A DNA stretch of 64,000 nt. Source: CAYMZZ01 sp047600605. GTDB taxonomy: Bacteria; Bacteroidota; Bacteroidia; Chitinophagales; Chitinophagaceae. The stretch is taken from positions 310,001-374,000 of the forward strand of contig JASGKK010000002.1 of assembly GCA_047600605.1 (NCBI GenBank), read 5' to 3'. Both the position numbers and the translations under genes were made by a program. Positions 43,966-53,096 of the stretch are shown piece after piece (position 1 is the stretch's first letter; each line of letters opens with the position of its first letter). The notes below the pieces were generated by a model. It was not told the DNA's origin. It made no database searches and saw only the letters and a program-made list of their open reading frames with translations.

Positions 43966-46224
43966 TTATTTAAATAAGCCAGTAAAATTTTCTGCTTTAG
44001 CAGTGGTTGTTTCAAAGAAACAGCTTTGATCATTTTGCCCGGGGCTTCCTTCGCGCACAGTATTTTGTGTGTGCTTCAGGCAGAGCGCAGTGGCCTTATT
44101 GCCCTGCCAGTATTCAACCGTAAATGCGTAGGTTATCTTTTCTAATTTTCTTGTCGTTGTCTTCAACCGTTTTATCCTTGTTTCCAGCACCTCTCTTATA
44201 TGCTCTGCACTCATACCGTTATTGATTTTGCCCACACTCCATTCTTCATTTACCCCTTTCTGGGGTGTGATAGTAAGCTGGCCTCCATTTACCATATAAG
44301 TACCGGTTTCATATTGCAATACATTCACAGGATTGGTGGCAATGCCCGATGCCGCACTATAAACAAAGTAGTAAGTACCATCTGCATTGAATTTGTATTG
44401 ATACTTCCAGAAGCCACCAGTATAAAATCCACTACTATTTCCATAGGCAGCCCCATACTTTTCCATTGTCTGGGCTTCCCATATTTTTCCAGAAATAGGT
44501 AAATTGATAGGGGTGCCTGGCGTAACTTCTTTGGTATCCGCCACAGCACCTGTTGTAATTGGTTTATAGCTGAAAGCTATTTTAGTACCTGCCGGTAACT
44601 CAATCGATGGCTTGTCGGGAGTATAGGGCCTTCCATACAACCAGGAGTTTTTAAAGGAAGCATTATTGCTGAATGCGCCGTCTCTGAATGTGTGTTTGCT
44701 GTATTGCAATACGAGATTTGTTTTTTGAATGCCGGAGAAATAATGAAAACTCATCGTGTAAATAACCTTCTCCAGTGTACGCTTTTCTGTTTTAAGCAGC
44801 TTGCCTGCCTTGTCACTACCCGCTTTACTCCAGCTTTCTATGGTGCCGCTTTGGGGTGAAATGGTGAGTTGGTTACCGTTAAGTTTATAGGTCCCCCTTT
44901 CGTAGGCAAAAACGATCTCGTTCTGAGCAAGATAACTAATGTTTTTTTGCAGAAACTGGTAGCTCCCATCTTCGTTGAAATAATATTCGCGCCAGTCGTA
45001 CCCTGCCGTATTGGGCTCACTCTGATATTGCCCCCAAATACCCCGAAGCTGGCTGGCAGTTGAACTGGCTGCAGCATCGTTGTTGCCGGTACTTTGGTTG
45101 GCGGATTCTTCTCCGGCAACTGCGGACTGCTGTATGCTTGTATTTGATGCGGAAGCGGCCAGGGATTTATTTTCGAAACCTGTTTTAACCCCGGGAGGGT
45201 TATCAATGATTGATTCCGATTTGCGGAAAGAGTAATGGGATACATATACTTTGCTGGCGCTGTTAAGTTCCCCGCCATCTCTTTCAGTAGACTTGCCTGT
45301 ATTAAGATCAAGCCGGTAGTCGTCAGATCCTGAGAAATATTTTATGTCAAAAGAGTAGGTTATTTTCTCCGGTTTGAATTCGTAGGCTTTTATTGGCTTA
45401 CCCCATTCTTTGGTACTGCTTGTCTTTGCCCAAAAACCACCCTTCCCGTTTTTGGGTGTAAGGGTTAGCTGGTTTCCATTGATCTCATACGTACCGGATT
45501 CGAAAATGAATAAAATATCTTTTGTCTTAGTGAGCCATTGCTTATTACGAAACAAATAGGTGCCATCGGGGTAAAAGGCATATTCCTTTCTCAGGTACCC
45601 GGCTGTGTATTGGGGCATGCCGCCGACAACATACCCGGTTGTTTCGAGGATGTAGTCGGTCCATAAACCTACGACAGATGATTTGCCAGGCTGGCCTGAA
45701 CGCGTACCCGGGCTGTCGGCCTGTTTTTTCGTAACAGCTGTCAGTTCCAATGAATTGATCAGTGAAAGCAGCTCGTTTTGATATTGCTGGGTATTGGTGA
45801 TCAACACCACGCTGACCATTTGTCCACCGCCGGTAGCCGTCATCAATGTGGCCACACCCTTCGTAGCGCCATCGGAATAATTTGCACTGCCCGATACAAT
45901 ATCCCAGCCATTTTCCTGCTGCGGCGCCAGCATACTGGGCGCTTCGTTTACCTGTACGGTACTTTTTATAAGCCTGGTCCAATCGGTAGTAAAATTTTCA
46001 GCCGCTGTTCCACCTGCTGCTGTCGCCTTCGTGATGATGGCAATGGCATAGCCTCCTGATTTTTTGTCGGAAACTGATAATTGCACACCACCCTCGCTTT
46101 GCTCTTGCTGCCAGCCTTTTGGCACTGCAAAAGAGACTACATCAAAATTTTTTTTCTGTGCAAAAGCAGCATCGGCCAGGAAGATGAATGTCAGGAGGGC
46201 AAAATGATGTTTTATTGTTTTCAT
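43966..46224 (-). CDS. Secreted protein with three lipocalin-like repeats
   Basis: This 752-residue protein begins with a signal peptide (cleavage near AFA-Q at about 23). A domain of about 150 residues resembling membrane-anchoring or PsbP-like secreted domains follows (VVSFAVPKGWQQEQ). Three related units then lie at about residues 185-345, 385-550 and 575-735. Each has the core Y(A/Y)FxxDGTYxF, then a short gap, then (Y/F)ExGTYxxNGxQLTxxPxxG and a KITYxF strand set. Linkers are Ser/Ala/Gln-rich. The units resemble lipocalin-like beta barrels. Function is unknown. The gene is separate from its neighbours by 56 bases upstream. Confidence 0.75.
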   Translation of the reverse strand: MKTIKHHFALLTFIFLADAAFAQKKNFDVVSFAVPKGWQQEQSEGGVQLSVSDKKSGGYAIAIITKATAAGGTAAENFTTDWTRLIKSTVQVNEAPSMLAPQQENGWDIVSGSANYSDGATKGVATLMTATGGGQMVSVVLITNTQQYQNELLSLINSLELTAVTKKQADSPGTRSGQPGKSSVVGLWTDYILETTGYVVGGMPQYTAGYLRKEYAFYPDGTYLFRNKQWLTKTKDILFIFESGTYEINGNQLTLTPKNGKGGFWAKTSSTKEWGKPIKAYEFKPEKITYSFDIKYFSGSDDYRLDLNTGKSTERDGGELNSASKVYVSHYSFRKSESIIDNPPGVKTGFENKSLAASASNTSIQQSAVAGEESANQSTGNNDAAASSTASQLRGIWGQYQSEPNTAGYDWREYYFNEDGSYQFLQKNISYLAQNEIVFAYERGTYKLNGNQLTISPQSGTIESWSKAGSDKAGKLLKTEKRTLEKVIYTMSFHYFSGIQKTNLVLQYSKHTFRDGAFSNNASFKNSWLYGRPYTPDKPSIELPAGTKIAFSYKPITTGAVADTKEVTPGTPINLPISGKIWEAQTMEKYGAAYGNSSGFYTGGFWKYQYKFNADGTYYFVYSAASGIATNPVNVLQYETGTYMVNGGQLTITPQKGVNEEWSVGKINNGMSAEHIREVLETRIKRLKTTTRKLEKITYAFTVEYWQGNKATALCLKHTQNTVREGSPGQNDQSCFFETTTAKAENFTGLFK

Positions 46225-46280
46225 GTGCTGGTTTTAAAACCTCAATAAGAATATTTTGACCGGGGTTACCGGATTTACTA

Positions 46281-47099
46281 TTACCGGTTATAATAGGTAT
46301 AGTAAGTTGTATCGCTTAATCCGAGAATGCTGCCGGGTTGCGTATAAATAGCAAAGGTGCGCCTCGTTACCAGGCCCAGTTCATCCGTTTGATAACTATA
46401 CTCAGCGGTTTGGCGTATATTTTTGTTATTCAGCAGGTCGTAATAGGTGGCCTTTTTCAGCAGATTGACAGCAGGCTTGCTGAGATAAGAAGTGGGCAGG
46501 CCGGAATTGTAATAGTCTGCACGGTAAGTGAGGTTGGAGTAATACTCCATCACTACCGAATCTCTGGCAGGTGCGATAGACGGATTGAATGAATTACGGA
46601 TGTATATGCCATAGAGTGTATTCCCGTTTTGATACACATATTTGTTGTCGTTATCATAGCCGGAATAATGGATTATTTCCCGGTCAAATGTACCATCGGG
46701 GTTATGCTCATATTTTCCGGATTGGATTACCGTAGAATTTGTCGCCAGCCAGAAGGTATCAATATAGACTTTGTTTGTGCGTCTGTAATAGCCTTTAGTG
46801 GGGGAGATTACACCGTTATTAAACTGCTCCTGGGTATACGTATTATCAGATAGTTTATAATTGTACACAGATACAATGCCGGAAGACTTGCGTAATTCAT
46901 AGCTGATAGCAGTGCCTGAATAGGTGTAAAGAGCGGTATCGAACGATTGACTGCTCCCACCGGTAAAGTAAGTGGTTCGTTTGCTCGTGGCTTTTTTAAT
47001 TTTGTACAGGGAGTAATCGGTGCCTGCTTGCTTTGTTGCATTTTTTTTGCAGGCACTGATCAAACAGAGTAAAATAAGTGCAGGGATGAATAGCTTCAT
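46281..47099 (-). CDS. Lipoprotein of unknown function
   Basis: This 272-residue protein has a type II signal (MKLFIPALILLCLISACKK, lipidated Cys at 17). The mature part is rich in Tyr, Thr and Asn with regularly repeated beta strands, such as YKIKKATSKRTTYFTGG, DNTYTQEQFNNG and RTAEYSYQTDELG. It looks like an RHS/YD-free beta-strand protein of the kind with many output strands. I do not recognise a family. It lies upstream of the triple-repeat protein and may be co-transcribed. Confidence 0.75.
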   Translation of the reverse strand: MKLFIPALILLCLISACKKNATKQAGTDYSLYKIKKATSKRTTYFTGGSSQSFDTALYTYSGTAISYELRKSSGIVSVYNYKLSDNTYTQEQFNNGVISPTKGYYRRTNKVYIDTFWLATNSTVIQSGKYEHNPDGTFDREIIHYSGYDNDNKYVYQNGNTLYGIYIRNSFNPSIAPARDSVVMEYYSNLTYRADYYNSGLPTSYLSKPAVNLLKKATYYDLLNNKNIRQTAEYSYQTDELGLVTRRTFAIYTQPGSILGLSDTTYYTYYNR

Positions 47100-47259
47100 G
47101 ATAAGTGTTTTTTAGCAACGCTCTATGGGTCAAAGATGATCGTATAAGACATCCGCGTCAATCATTATAAAAGAGGATTTTTGGCAATAATCAGGCTCTG
47201 CCCCGGGAAAATAAATCTGAGAAAAGGAGGTCTGATAATCAGATTCGTGCAGTTTATTT

Positions 47260-47289
47260 TGTAGGTCCGCGAGGCATCGCGGACCTACA
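47260..47289. repeat. REP-like 30-bp palindrome, copy 2
   Basis: TGTAGGTCCGCGA and its complement flank a GGCA centre. The length and centre spacing match copy 1 at 43258-43287, with one compensated base pair changed (C:G to T:A) and a changed centre. The compensated change suggests selection on pairing. Confidence 0.8.
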
Positions 47290-47328
47290 ACTATTTTACC
47301 GCCCTTTCCCTGCCTTATTCCCCCATTC

Positions 47329-47351
47329 TTTTCTTGTGAACCACATCGGCC
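47329..47351. repeat. Dispersed 23-bp element, copy 1
   Basis: A 23-base stretch beginning TTTTCTTGTGAACC is identical to 61047-61069. Both lie upstream of minus-strand secreted-protein genes, with weaker matches between the element and the gene. Confidence 0.7.
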
Positions 47352-47782
47352 TGCCGGCCGTGGAGGTAAAAAGGTCAGTTAACATGACTGTGCAAACAAT
47401 TGTTGAATTGCAATATAAAAACGGAGTTATTATTTTTCAATGTTCCCCATGACAACAGGAAAGCGCCAGCCAGCCATTTTTACAGCAATTTCCTGAATCC
47501 TTGGAAGCCGGGGTTATTGATATAATTATCCCGCACGTTCAGCATAAACTTATTTAACGTTCTATAGCGGTACCTTACTTCTATAATGATGGATTTAGGC
47601 GCTCATATGTTAACTGCGAATCGTAAAACATTCTGGGGCTTAGACCAAAGAAGCTGCTTTTGCCTGCTCTCCGGTCAACTGGGATATTTTTTTCTTACAA
47701 ACATTTTCAAAAGTCCGCATCAATTTTGTTGCCTGTACTTTCTGTGTACCCGTATAACCGGTATCCCCGGATTTTTTGAAGG

Positions 47783-49804
47783 TTATTTAGTAGGGTTTAA
47801 GGACAATAGATTTATCTGCTGGCCGGCATGTACCGCATCTATATTCAACCCGCTTGCAATGGTCATAGTGGCTGTTGCGCCTTCTTCACCAATCACGAGC
47901 GGACCGGCTGTGGCTTCGATGCCGGCAGATCCTACTACACCCATATCGGAAGGAATAAAGTCACTCCCCACCGTGATGAACATCTGGGCTCCGATGCTGC
48001 CTCCTAAAAAAGGAGCTTCGATATTGCCACCCACTCCGGCACCGATCGTAAACTCACCTGTTTTGAAATTCTGTGAAATGCTGCCGATGACGGCTTCACC
48101 CGCTTCAAGGGTCCAGCCATTACAGTTGGATTTAAAACTGCCTACTCCAAACGGAATTTTTACAGAGAATGGACAGTTGCCCGGATTTTCATCGGCGTTG
48201 ATAGCCGGCTTTTGGGCAGCGGTCTGTTTTTCGCATTGATAAACGATCGTATGCGCTACATCCAGTGCCTGGAGGTTGCCATAATCATCTACGGTTTTAA
48301 GCAGGCTATGAGCGATCTGGTAAAACTTTTGGTTATACATGGTTTGTGTTACCAAAAACCTGTTCCAGTACAACTGCTGATTGGTATAATCGTAGAAATC
48401 ATAGATATTCCTGCTTACAAACTCATCTACCAGTTCTGTTGTTTTTTTAAGGTATTTATTCAGCTCCTCTTTTTGTGCTTTGCAGGCTTCGTAGGGATCC
48501 GGAATGTCGGAGCGTATTTGCTTTGTTACAGCCTTCAGATCGTCCTGCATTTTTGCAATCTTCATACGAAGCGAGTTATACTGCGGGGCGATACGCATGG
48601 CGAAGTCATTAAAATATAAGTCGGCCTGCATGGTCATAAACCTTGCTTTTTTGGCCAGGAAGGTGTTGCTGGTATAGCCGCCCCATAAAGCCAGTTTTTC
48701 GGTGCTGGTCATCCTGGCGGTTTGTGCTTCAAAGTCGCTGTTGGCTTTTTGCAGTTTTCTTACCCAGTCTTCTTCAACGCGGTGTATCTGTAATCTTTTT
48801 TCAATGGATTCTTCTACTTCTTCAAAACTGAAAGCGCAGGGGCGGACCTTGTATTTTTCCGGTGAAAAAATCTCCGGCACTTTCACTCTCATGGAAGCAT
48901 AGTTGAGTTTGATATTTTTCTTTGTGACGAGTTTTTCCAGTGTTTCGGAATAGCCGTCTCTCATTACTTTTTCAATATAAGGGGCGGCAGCAGCGGGATT
49001 GCTCCCATTCGCTTCAATGAAGCCCATACCGCAGTTGGCCGACACATTTCCCGGATTTGCAGCAAGTGCGCGCATAAAGCAGGCCTTTGCCTTGTCTTTT
49101 TCTCCTAATGAAAGATAGGATTGCCCCATGTTGCTTAGTAACAGGTCTGACTTAAACCGCGTATTCAGGTATTCGAGCAGCGGAATGGCGTGTTGCGGAT
49201 AACCGGATTGATGCAGGATGGCAGTTATGTTTTCCTGGGATACAGCCACATTTTTATTAATAATAGCCACGCAAAGTGCTGCATATACCGATGCATCTAT
49301 ATACTGCTCCATAAAAAACAAAACAGGCAAATTGTTGAGCTGTGTGGCATTGCCCTTATTTTTATCGACCAGCAGGTCGATATTGTTTTTTATTGCAGCA
49401 GGAACCTTTGCTGACACTTCGGCTTTTAATCGTGTCAAATAAGCGTCGTACTGTGTGGTGGTAGTTATTTTAGGAAGCGCGTTTAACAACGTAAACTGTT
49501 TTTTGGGAATATCGGTACTCTGGCTTTTGGCAAGCCCGGTGGCGCCTTTGGGTGAACTGGTAGTAGTATTGTTATTGACGGCGTTGATGGCATTATCCAT
49601 TTTTTGCCCCATTCCCATAGCGTTCAGTGTGCTATCATAAAGCCTCCGGGCTTCGGGACTCATTTTGGATAACTGATCATTCAGTTTTTTCTGTGCTTCA
49701 GCCAGCTTTTTTTTATTGGCTTCCATTTCCTCTTTGGAAGGCTTTTGGGCAAAAGCGCCGACTATCAGTATACTGAAGAGAATAACGAGTCCTGCCTTTT
49801 TCAT
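47783..49804 (-). CDS. Secreted TPR protein with Gly-rich C-terminal domain
   Basis: This 673-residue protein has a signal peptide (MKKAGLVILFSILIVGAFAQ). A Lys/Glu-rich helical segment and TPR-like pairs (LLSNMGQSYLSLGEKDKAKACFMRALAANPGN) lie at about 195-290. A helical middle region follows (EEVEESIEKRLQIHRVEEDW). The Gly-rich C-terminal beta domain of about 130 residues starts CPFSVKIPFGVGSFKSNCNG, with paired cysteines. It ends nine bases after the next gene upstream stops, so the two form an operon. Function is unknown; export and TPR suggest a periplasmic scaffold. Confidence 0.8.
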   Translation of the reverse strand: MKKAGLVILFSILIVGAFAQKPSKEEMEANKKKLAEAQKKLNDQLSKMSPEARRLYDSTLNAMGMGQKMDNAINAVNNNTTTSSPKGATGLAKSQSTDIPKKQFTLLNALPKITTTTQYDAYLTRLKAEVSAKVPAAIKNNIDLLVDKNKGNATQLNNLPVLFFMEQYIDASVYAALCVAIINKNVAVSQENITAILHQSGYPQHAIPLLEYLNTRFKSDLLLSNMGQSYLSLGEKDKAKACFMRALAANPGNVSANCGMGFIEANGSNPAAAAPYIEKVMRDGYSETLEKLVTKKNIKLNYASMRVKVPEIFSPEKYKVRPCAFSFEEVEESIEKRLQIHRVEEDWVRKLQKANSDFEAQTARMTSTEKLALWGGYTSNTFLAKKARFMTMQADLYFNDFAMRIAPQYNSLRMKIAKMQDDLKAVTKQIRSDIPDPYEACKAQKEELNKYLKKTTELVDEFVSRNIYDFYDYTNQQLYWNRFLVTQTMYNQKFYQIAHSLLKTVDDYGNLQALDVAHTIVYQCEKQTAAQKPAINADENPGNCPFSVKIPFGVGSFKSNCNGWTLEAGEAVIGSISQNFKTGEFTIGAGVGGNIEAPFLGGSIGAQMFITVGSDFIPSDMGVVGSAGIEATAGPLVIGEEGATATMTIASGLNIDAVHAGQQINLLSLNPTK

Positions 49805-49812
49805 TTTGTGTA

Positions 49813-50271
49813 TTATTTGCTTTTATAAAAAACCATTTCGGCAACGTTGTTGGCAATATTGGTATCGGCAATCCTTCCTTTCAATACCAGTTTTAGCCGG
49901 TGCTGACCAGGCAGCAGGTTGGCGCCAAAAGGTACATCGGGGGTGCCATGAAATTGTTCTCCCGGTTTTATGACCAGGTTGCCTCCATAGCTACTCAACG
50001 CATATTCACTGGCAGGCACACCGTTTACATATACCTGTATCGTATAGTCATTTGTTTTCAGATCAATGACGGCGCTTCCCGTATTTTTAATGGTATAGTA
50101 ATAAGTGCCCGGCCGCACACTGTCGATCGCTATGGCAGCGTCTGCTTTCTGAACTGCAGTAGTGGTTGACGACGCTGGTTTTTTATTTTGCGGCAGGGGG
50201 CCTGATTTTTCCCGTGCAAAGAGAAAGAGACAGGACAGTATCAGCGATATGGTGAGTATACTTTTATTCAT
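49813..50271 (-). CDS. Secreted CARDB-like adhesion-domain protein
   Basis: This 152-residue protein has a signal peptide (MNKSILTISLILSCLFLFA). One beta-sandwich domain follows with the CARDB pattern: YYYTIKNTGSAVIDL, VYVNGVPASEYALSSYGG, IKPGEQF, LLPGQHRLKLVL and the final NIANNVAEMVFY. ATG at 50271 is chosen; an upstream TTG at 50316 would mask the signal peptide. It is the first gene of a two-gene minus-strand operon with the TPR protein. It probably binds a partner or ligand outside the inner membrane; the partner is unknown. Confidence 0.8.
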   Translation of the reverse strand: MNKSILTISLILSCLFLFAREKSGPLPQNKKPASSTTTAVQKADAAIAIDSVRPGTYYYTIKNTGSAVIDLKTNDYTIQVYVNGVPASEYALSSYGGNLVIKPGEQFHGTPDVPFGANLLPGQHRLKLVLKGRIADTNIANNVAEMVFYKSK

Positions 50272-50420
50272 GGCGACCGGTTCTTCGAATGAAGTATTTG
50301 TGGTAATTTTTACCAACTCAAAAATGCGCTCCTCATTCCGGCATTCATATCGTTAAAAAGCATGATTTTCAGGTAGCGGATATCATTAAAAAGGATGAGG
50401 AAATCGCTGGTGGGGCCGCC

Positions 50421-50428
50421 TATTTTTG
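50421..50428 (+). promoter_or_regulatory. Candidate -7 box of the NarL-type two-component operon
   Basis: TATTTTTG matches TAnnTTTG, 27 bases before the kinase ATG. The -33 element is not apparent. Confidence 0.45.
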
Positions 50429-50455
50429 TAAAGCTCCCAAGCTGAGTGTTTAAAA

Positions 50456-52396
50456 ATGAAAAAAATAGTACTTATACTGTATGCGCTGACTGCCGGCCTC
50501 AGGGTACCGGCTCAGGGGCCTTTAAATAAAGACAGCCTGCTCCGTCAGTTGTCACTGGTCAAAAGCGATACGGAAAAGGTGGATCTGTACCTGGGTATCG
50601 GCGATCAGTATATGCTTACCGATATTCCACTGGCTAAACAGTATTACCGGCTGGGCGGAGAGCTTAGTAAAAAAGCCAGTTATAGGGAGGGTGTATTCCG
50701 CTATTATGCTGCCTTTTCTGATGCACTGGCCCGGCAGGGTTTTTTTGATTCGTCGCTTGTACAAAATCTGGAATCGGTAGAGTGGAGTAAAAAGATGCGT
50801 GACTCATTGCACCAGGCACTGACCCTGGTCAATACAGGTGTATCTTACTGGCGGCTGGATGACTTTGAGAATGCGGTCAATTATTTTGAGGAAGGGAAAA
50901 GCATCTATTCACTTATAGGCAACATGCAGTATGAGGGACAAATAGACGATATGCTGCAAAACCTGGCAAGGGCCATGCATCAGTATCGTAAAGCGGTGAA
51001 TTATGGACTGGCAGCTGTAGATAAATTAAAAAGATTCGGTAACCGCGCCTTGCTGGCTTATGCTTATAATAATGTCGGGCTCAACTATATTCATCTGAAT
51101 ATGTATGATTCGGCAAAATATTATCTTGAAAAATCGGCAGCGATGCTGCCTCCCGATTCTGACATATTAATACCGGCTACCAATAGCCTCAATATGGGAT
51201 TCGTGTACTGGAAACAGGAAAACTATGACAGCCTGAAAGTATATGCAGACAAAGCACTGCAGTTCTCCCGAAAGCATGGAATGCCAGAATATGAAGGCTT
51301 TGCCTTGTGGGGGCTGGGGCATTATTATTTATATAAGAAGAATTATGCTTCGGCAAAGGAATGTGCGGACACGGGCCTGGCGATCGCCAACCGGCACAAT
51401 TTCAGAGACCAAAGACTCAAACAGCTGAAGTTGCTTTCCAGTATTGCCTATGGCATGCAGGACACCAAACTGGGAAGCCATTATGCCAATCTCAGCGAAT
51501 CACTGGGTGATAGTATCCTGAACGAATCCGTAACAAAGAATACGATTATCACTGAGAAAAAATTTGAAACACAGAAGAAAGAAGCACAGATAAAATTGCA
51601 GCAGACGCAGCTCCGGCAGAAGACCACACTTAATTATTTCCTCATTGCAGGCGCTGCTGCATTGCTGATCATCTCCCTGCTTACCTACCGCAACTACAGG
51701 AACCGGCAGAGATGGCAGCAGGCGAGAATTGATGAACTGGAAACAGAAAGACAGCTAACTGCTACCGAAGCAGTGTTGAAAGGAGAGGAGCGGGAACGGA
51801 CCCGCCTGGCCAAGGACCTTCATGATGGCCTGGGTGGCATGCTGAGCGGTATTAAATACTCGCTGAGCAGTATGAAGACCAACCTGCTGATGACGCCCGA
51901 GAACATGCACACATTTGAACGTAATATAGATATGCTCGACAGCTCTATCAGGGAAATGCGTCGTGTGGCGCATAATATGATGCCGGAGATACTGGTGAAA
52001 TATGGGTTGGACGCTGCATTCAGGGAGTTTTGCGGTGAAATAGACCGGAGCGGTGTACTGCGTGTGGCCTATCAGTCGATTGATATGGATAAGGCCGAAA
52101 TTGAACAAACCACAGCCGTTACCATTTATCGTATAGTGCAGGAACTGGTAAATAATGCTATCAGGCATGCCGGGGCAGAAAATGTGCTGGTTCAGACGCA
52201 TGTATCAGCACAGGAAAAACTACTGATGCTCACTGTAGAAGACGATGGTAAAGGGCTTGATACCGCCATGCTGAAAAAATCATCGGGTATGGGCTGGAGT
52301 AATATTCAGCATCGTGTTGAATTTTTGAAAGGCAAAATTGACATAAATTCGGACAAAGGAAAGGGAACATCTGTTTTGATAGAAATAACCATTTAG
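50456..52396 (+). CDS. TPR sensor histidine kinase, NarL/HisKA_3 type
   Basis: This 646-residue protein begins with a signal peptide ending near residue 20. It has a periplasmic TPR array (about 60-350), one TM helix (about 393-412, FLIAGAAALLIISLLT) and a cytoplasmic coiled coil. The HisKA_3 motif ERERTRLAKDLHDGLGG carries the phospho-His near 456. An HATPase domain follows with N box ELVNNAIRHAG and G box DDGKGLD. The stop overlaps the response-regulator start (TAGTG). The TPR region probably senses a periplasmic protein or peptide. Confidence 0.93.
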   Translation: MKKIVLILYALTAGLRVPAQGPLNKDSLLRQLSLVKSDTEKVDLYLGIGDQYMLTDIPLAKQYYRLGGELSKKASYREGVFRYYAAFSDALARQGFFDSSLVQNLESVEWSKKMRDSLHQALTLVNTGVSYWRLDDFENAVNYFEEGKSIYSLIGNMQYEGQIDDMLQNLARAMHQYRKAVNYGLAAVDKLKRFGNRALLAYAYNNVGLNYIHLNMYDSAKYYLEKSAAMLPPDSDILIPATNSLNMGFVYWKQENYDSLKVYADKALQFSRKHGMPEYEGFALWGLGHYYLYKKNYASAKECADTGLAIANRHNFRDQRLKQLKLLSSIAYGMQDTKLGSHYANLSESLGDSILNESVTKNTIITEKKFETQKKEAQIKLQQTQLRQKTTLNYFLIAGAAALLIISLLTYRNYRNRQRWQQARIDELETERQLTATEAVLKGEERERTRLAKDLHDGLGGMLSGIKYSLSSMKTNLLMTPENMHTFERNIDMLDSSIREMRRVAHNMMPEILVKYGLDAAFREFCGEIDRSGVLRVAYQSIDMDKAEIEQTTAVTIYRIVQELVNNAIRHAGAENVLVQTHVSAQEKLLMLTVEDDGKGLDTAMLKKSSGMGWSNIQHRVEFLKGKIDINSDKGKGTSVLIEITI

Positions 52397-53010
52397 TGAA
52401 AGCGAGTGTATTTATAGTGGATGATCATTATATGGTAATAGAAGGCATCCGCTCATTGTTGCAGTATGAAAAGGATATTGACTGGGTGGGGCATGCTACT
52501 AATGCGGCTTCCTGCCTGGCTTTTCTTAAACAGCAGCGGCCAGATGTAATACTGATGGATGTAAACCTGCCGGATATGAGTGGTATCGATCTTTGCAAGC
52601 AGGTAAAGGAACTGTATCCGGATGTATTTGTGCTGGGATTGAGCACCTTTAATCAGCAACCGGTTATCCGCAATATGATGGACAATGGCGCTTCGGGTTA
52701 TGTATTGAAGAATGCAACCCAGGAAGAACTGCAGGATGCCATTCAGGCCGTGATGACCGGCAAAACCTATCTGAGCATAGAGGCTGCGCAGGCCCTGCGC
52801 GAACCGGGTAATGAATTGCCTTTAATAACCCGGCGCGAAAAAGAAGTCTTACTACTGGTTGCCGATGGGTTTACCAATGCAGAAATAGCGGAAAAACTTT
52901 TTATCAGTATCCCTACCGTCAATACACACCGAAAAAGCCTGCTGGGCAAGTTTAATGTAAATAATACAGCGGGTCTGATAAAACTGGCGGCAAAGCATAA
53001 CCTGGTGTAG
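52396..53010 (+). CDS. NarL/LuxR-type response regulator
   Basis: This 204-residue protein has a REC domain with FIVDDHYMVIEGI, phospho-Asp 54 in ILMDVNLP, and the later Lys in YVLKNA. A LuxR-type HTH follows (TRREKEVLLLVADGFTNAEIAEKLFISIPTVNTHRKSL). The start is GTG, coupled to the kinase stop by one-base overlap. It probably controls target genes in response to the TPR kinase; targets are not evident here. Confidence 0.95.
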   Translation: MKASVFIVDDHYMVIEGIRSLLQYEKDIDWVGHATNAASCLAFLKQQRPDVILMDVNLPDMSGIDLCKQVKELYPDVFVLGLSTFNQQPVIRNMMDNGASGYVLKNATQEELQDAIQAVMTGKTYLSIEAAQALREPGNELPLITRREKEVLLLVADGFTNAEIAEKLFISIPTVNTHRKSLLGKFNVNNTAGLIKLAAKHNLV

Positions 53011-53096
53011 AGATTCCGGGAAAGGAATTTACCTCGCTGACCGCCTGCTGTCAACAATTGACCGCCTCATTTGTAATATGCTGAAATAATCATCTC

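Larger units (their letters stand above)
47100..47782. other. Intergenic region with REP palindrome and shared upstream element
   Basis: In these 683 bases I see no gene. They contain the REP palindrome at 47260-47289 and two stretches (47203-47242 and 47329-47351) that recur upstream of the secreted-protein gene at 60.8 kb. The rest is AT-rich with nothing I can assign. Confidence 0.6.

Noticed and set aside
47586..48239. A 217-codon plus-strand open frame
   Set aside because: Most of it is antisense to the Gly-rich end of the secreted TPR protein and shows no protein-like pattern of its own.
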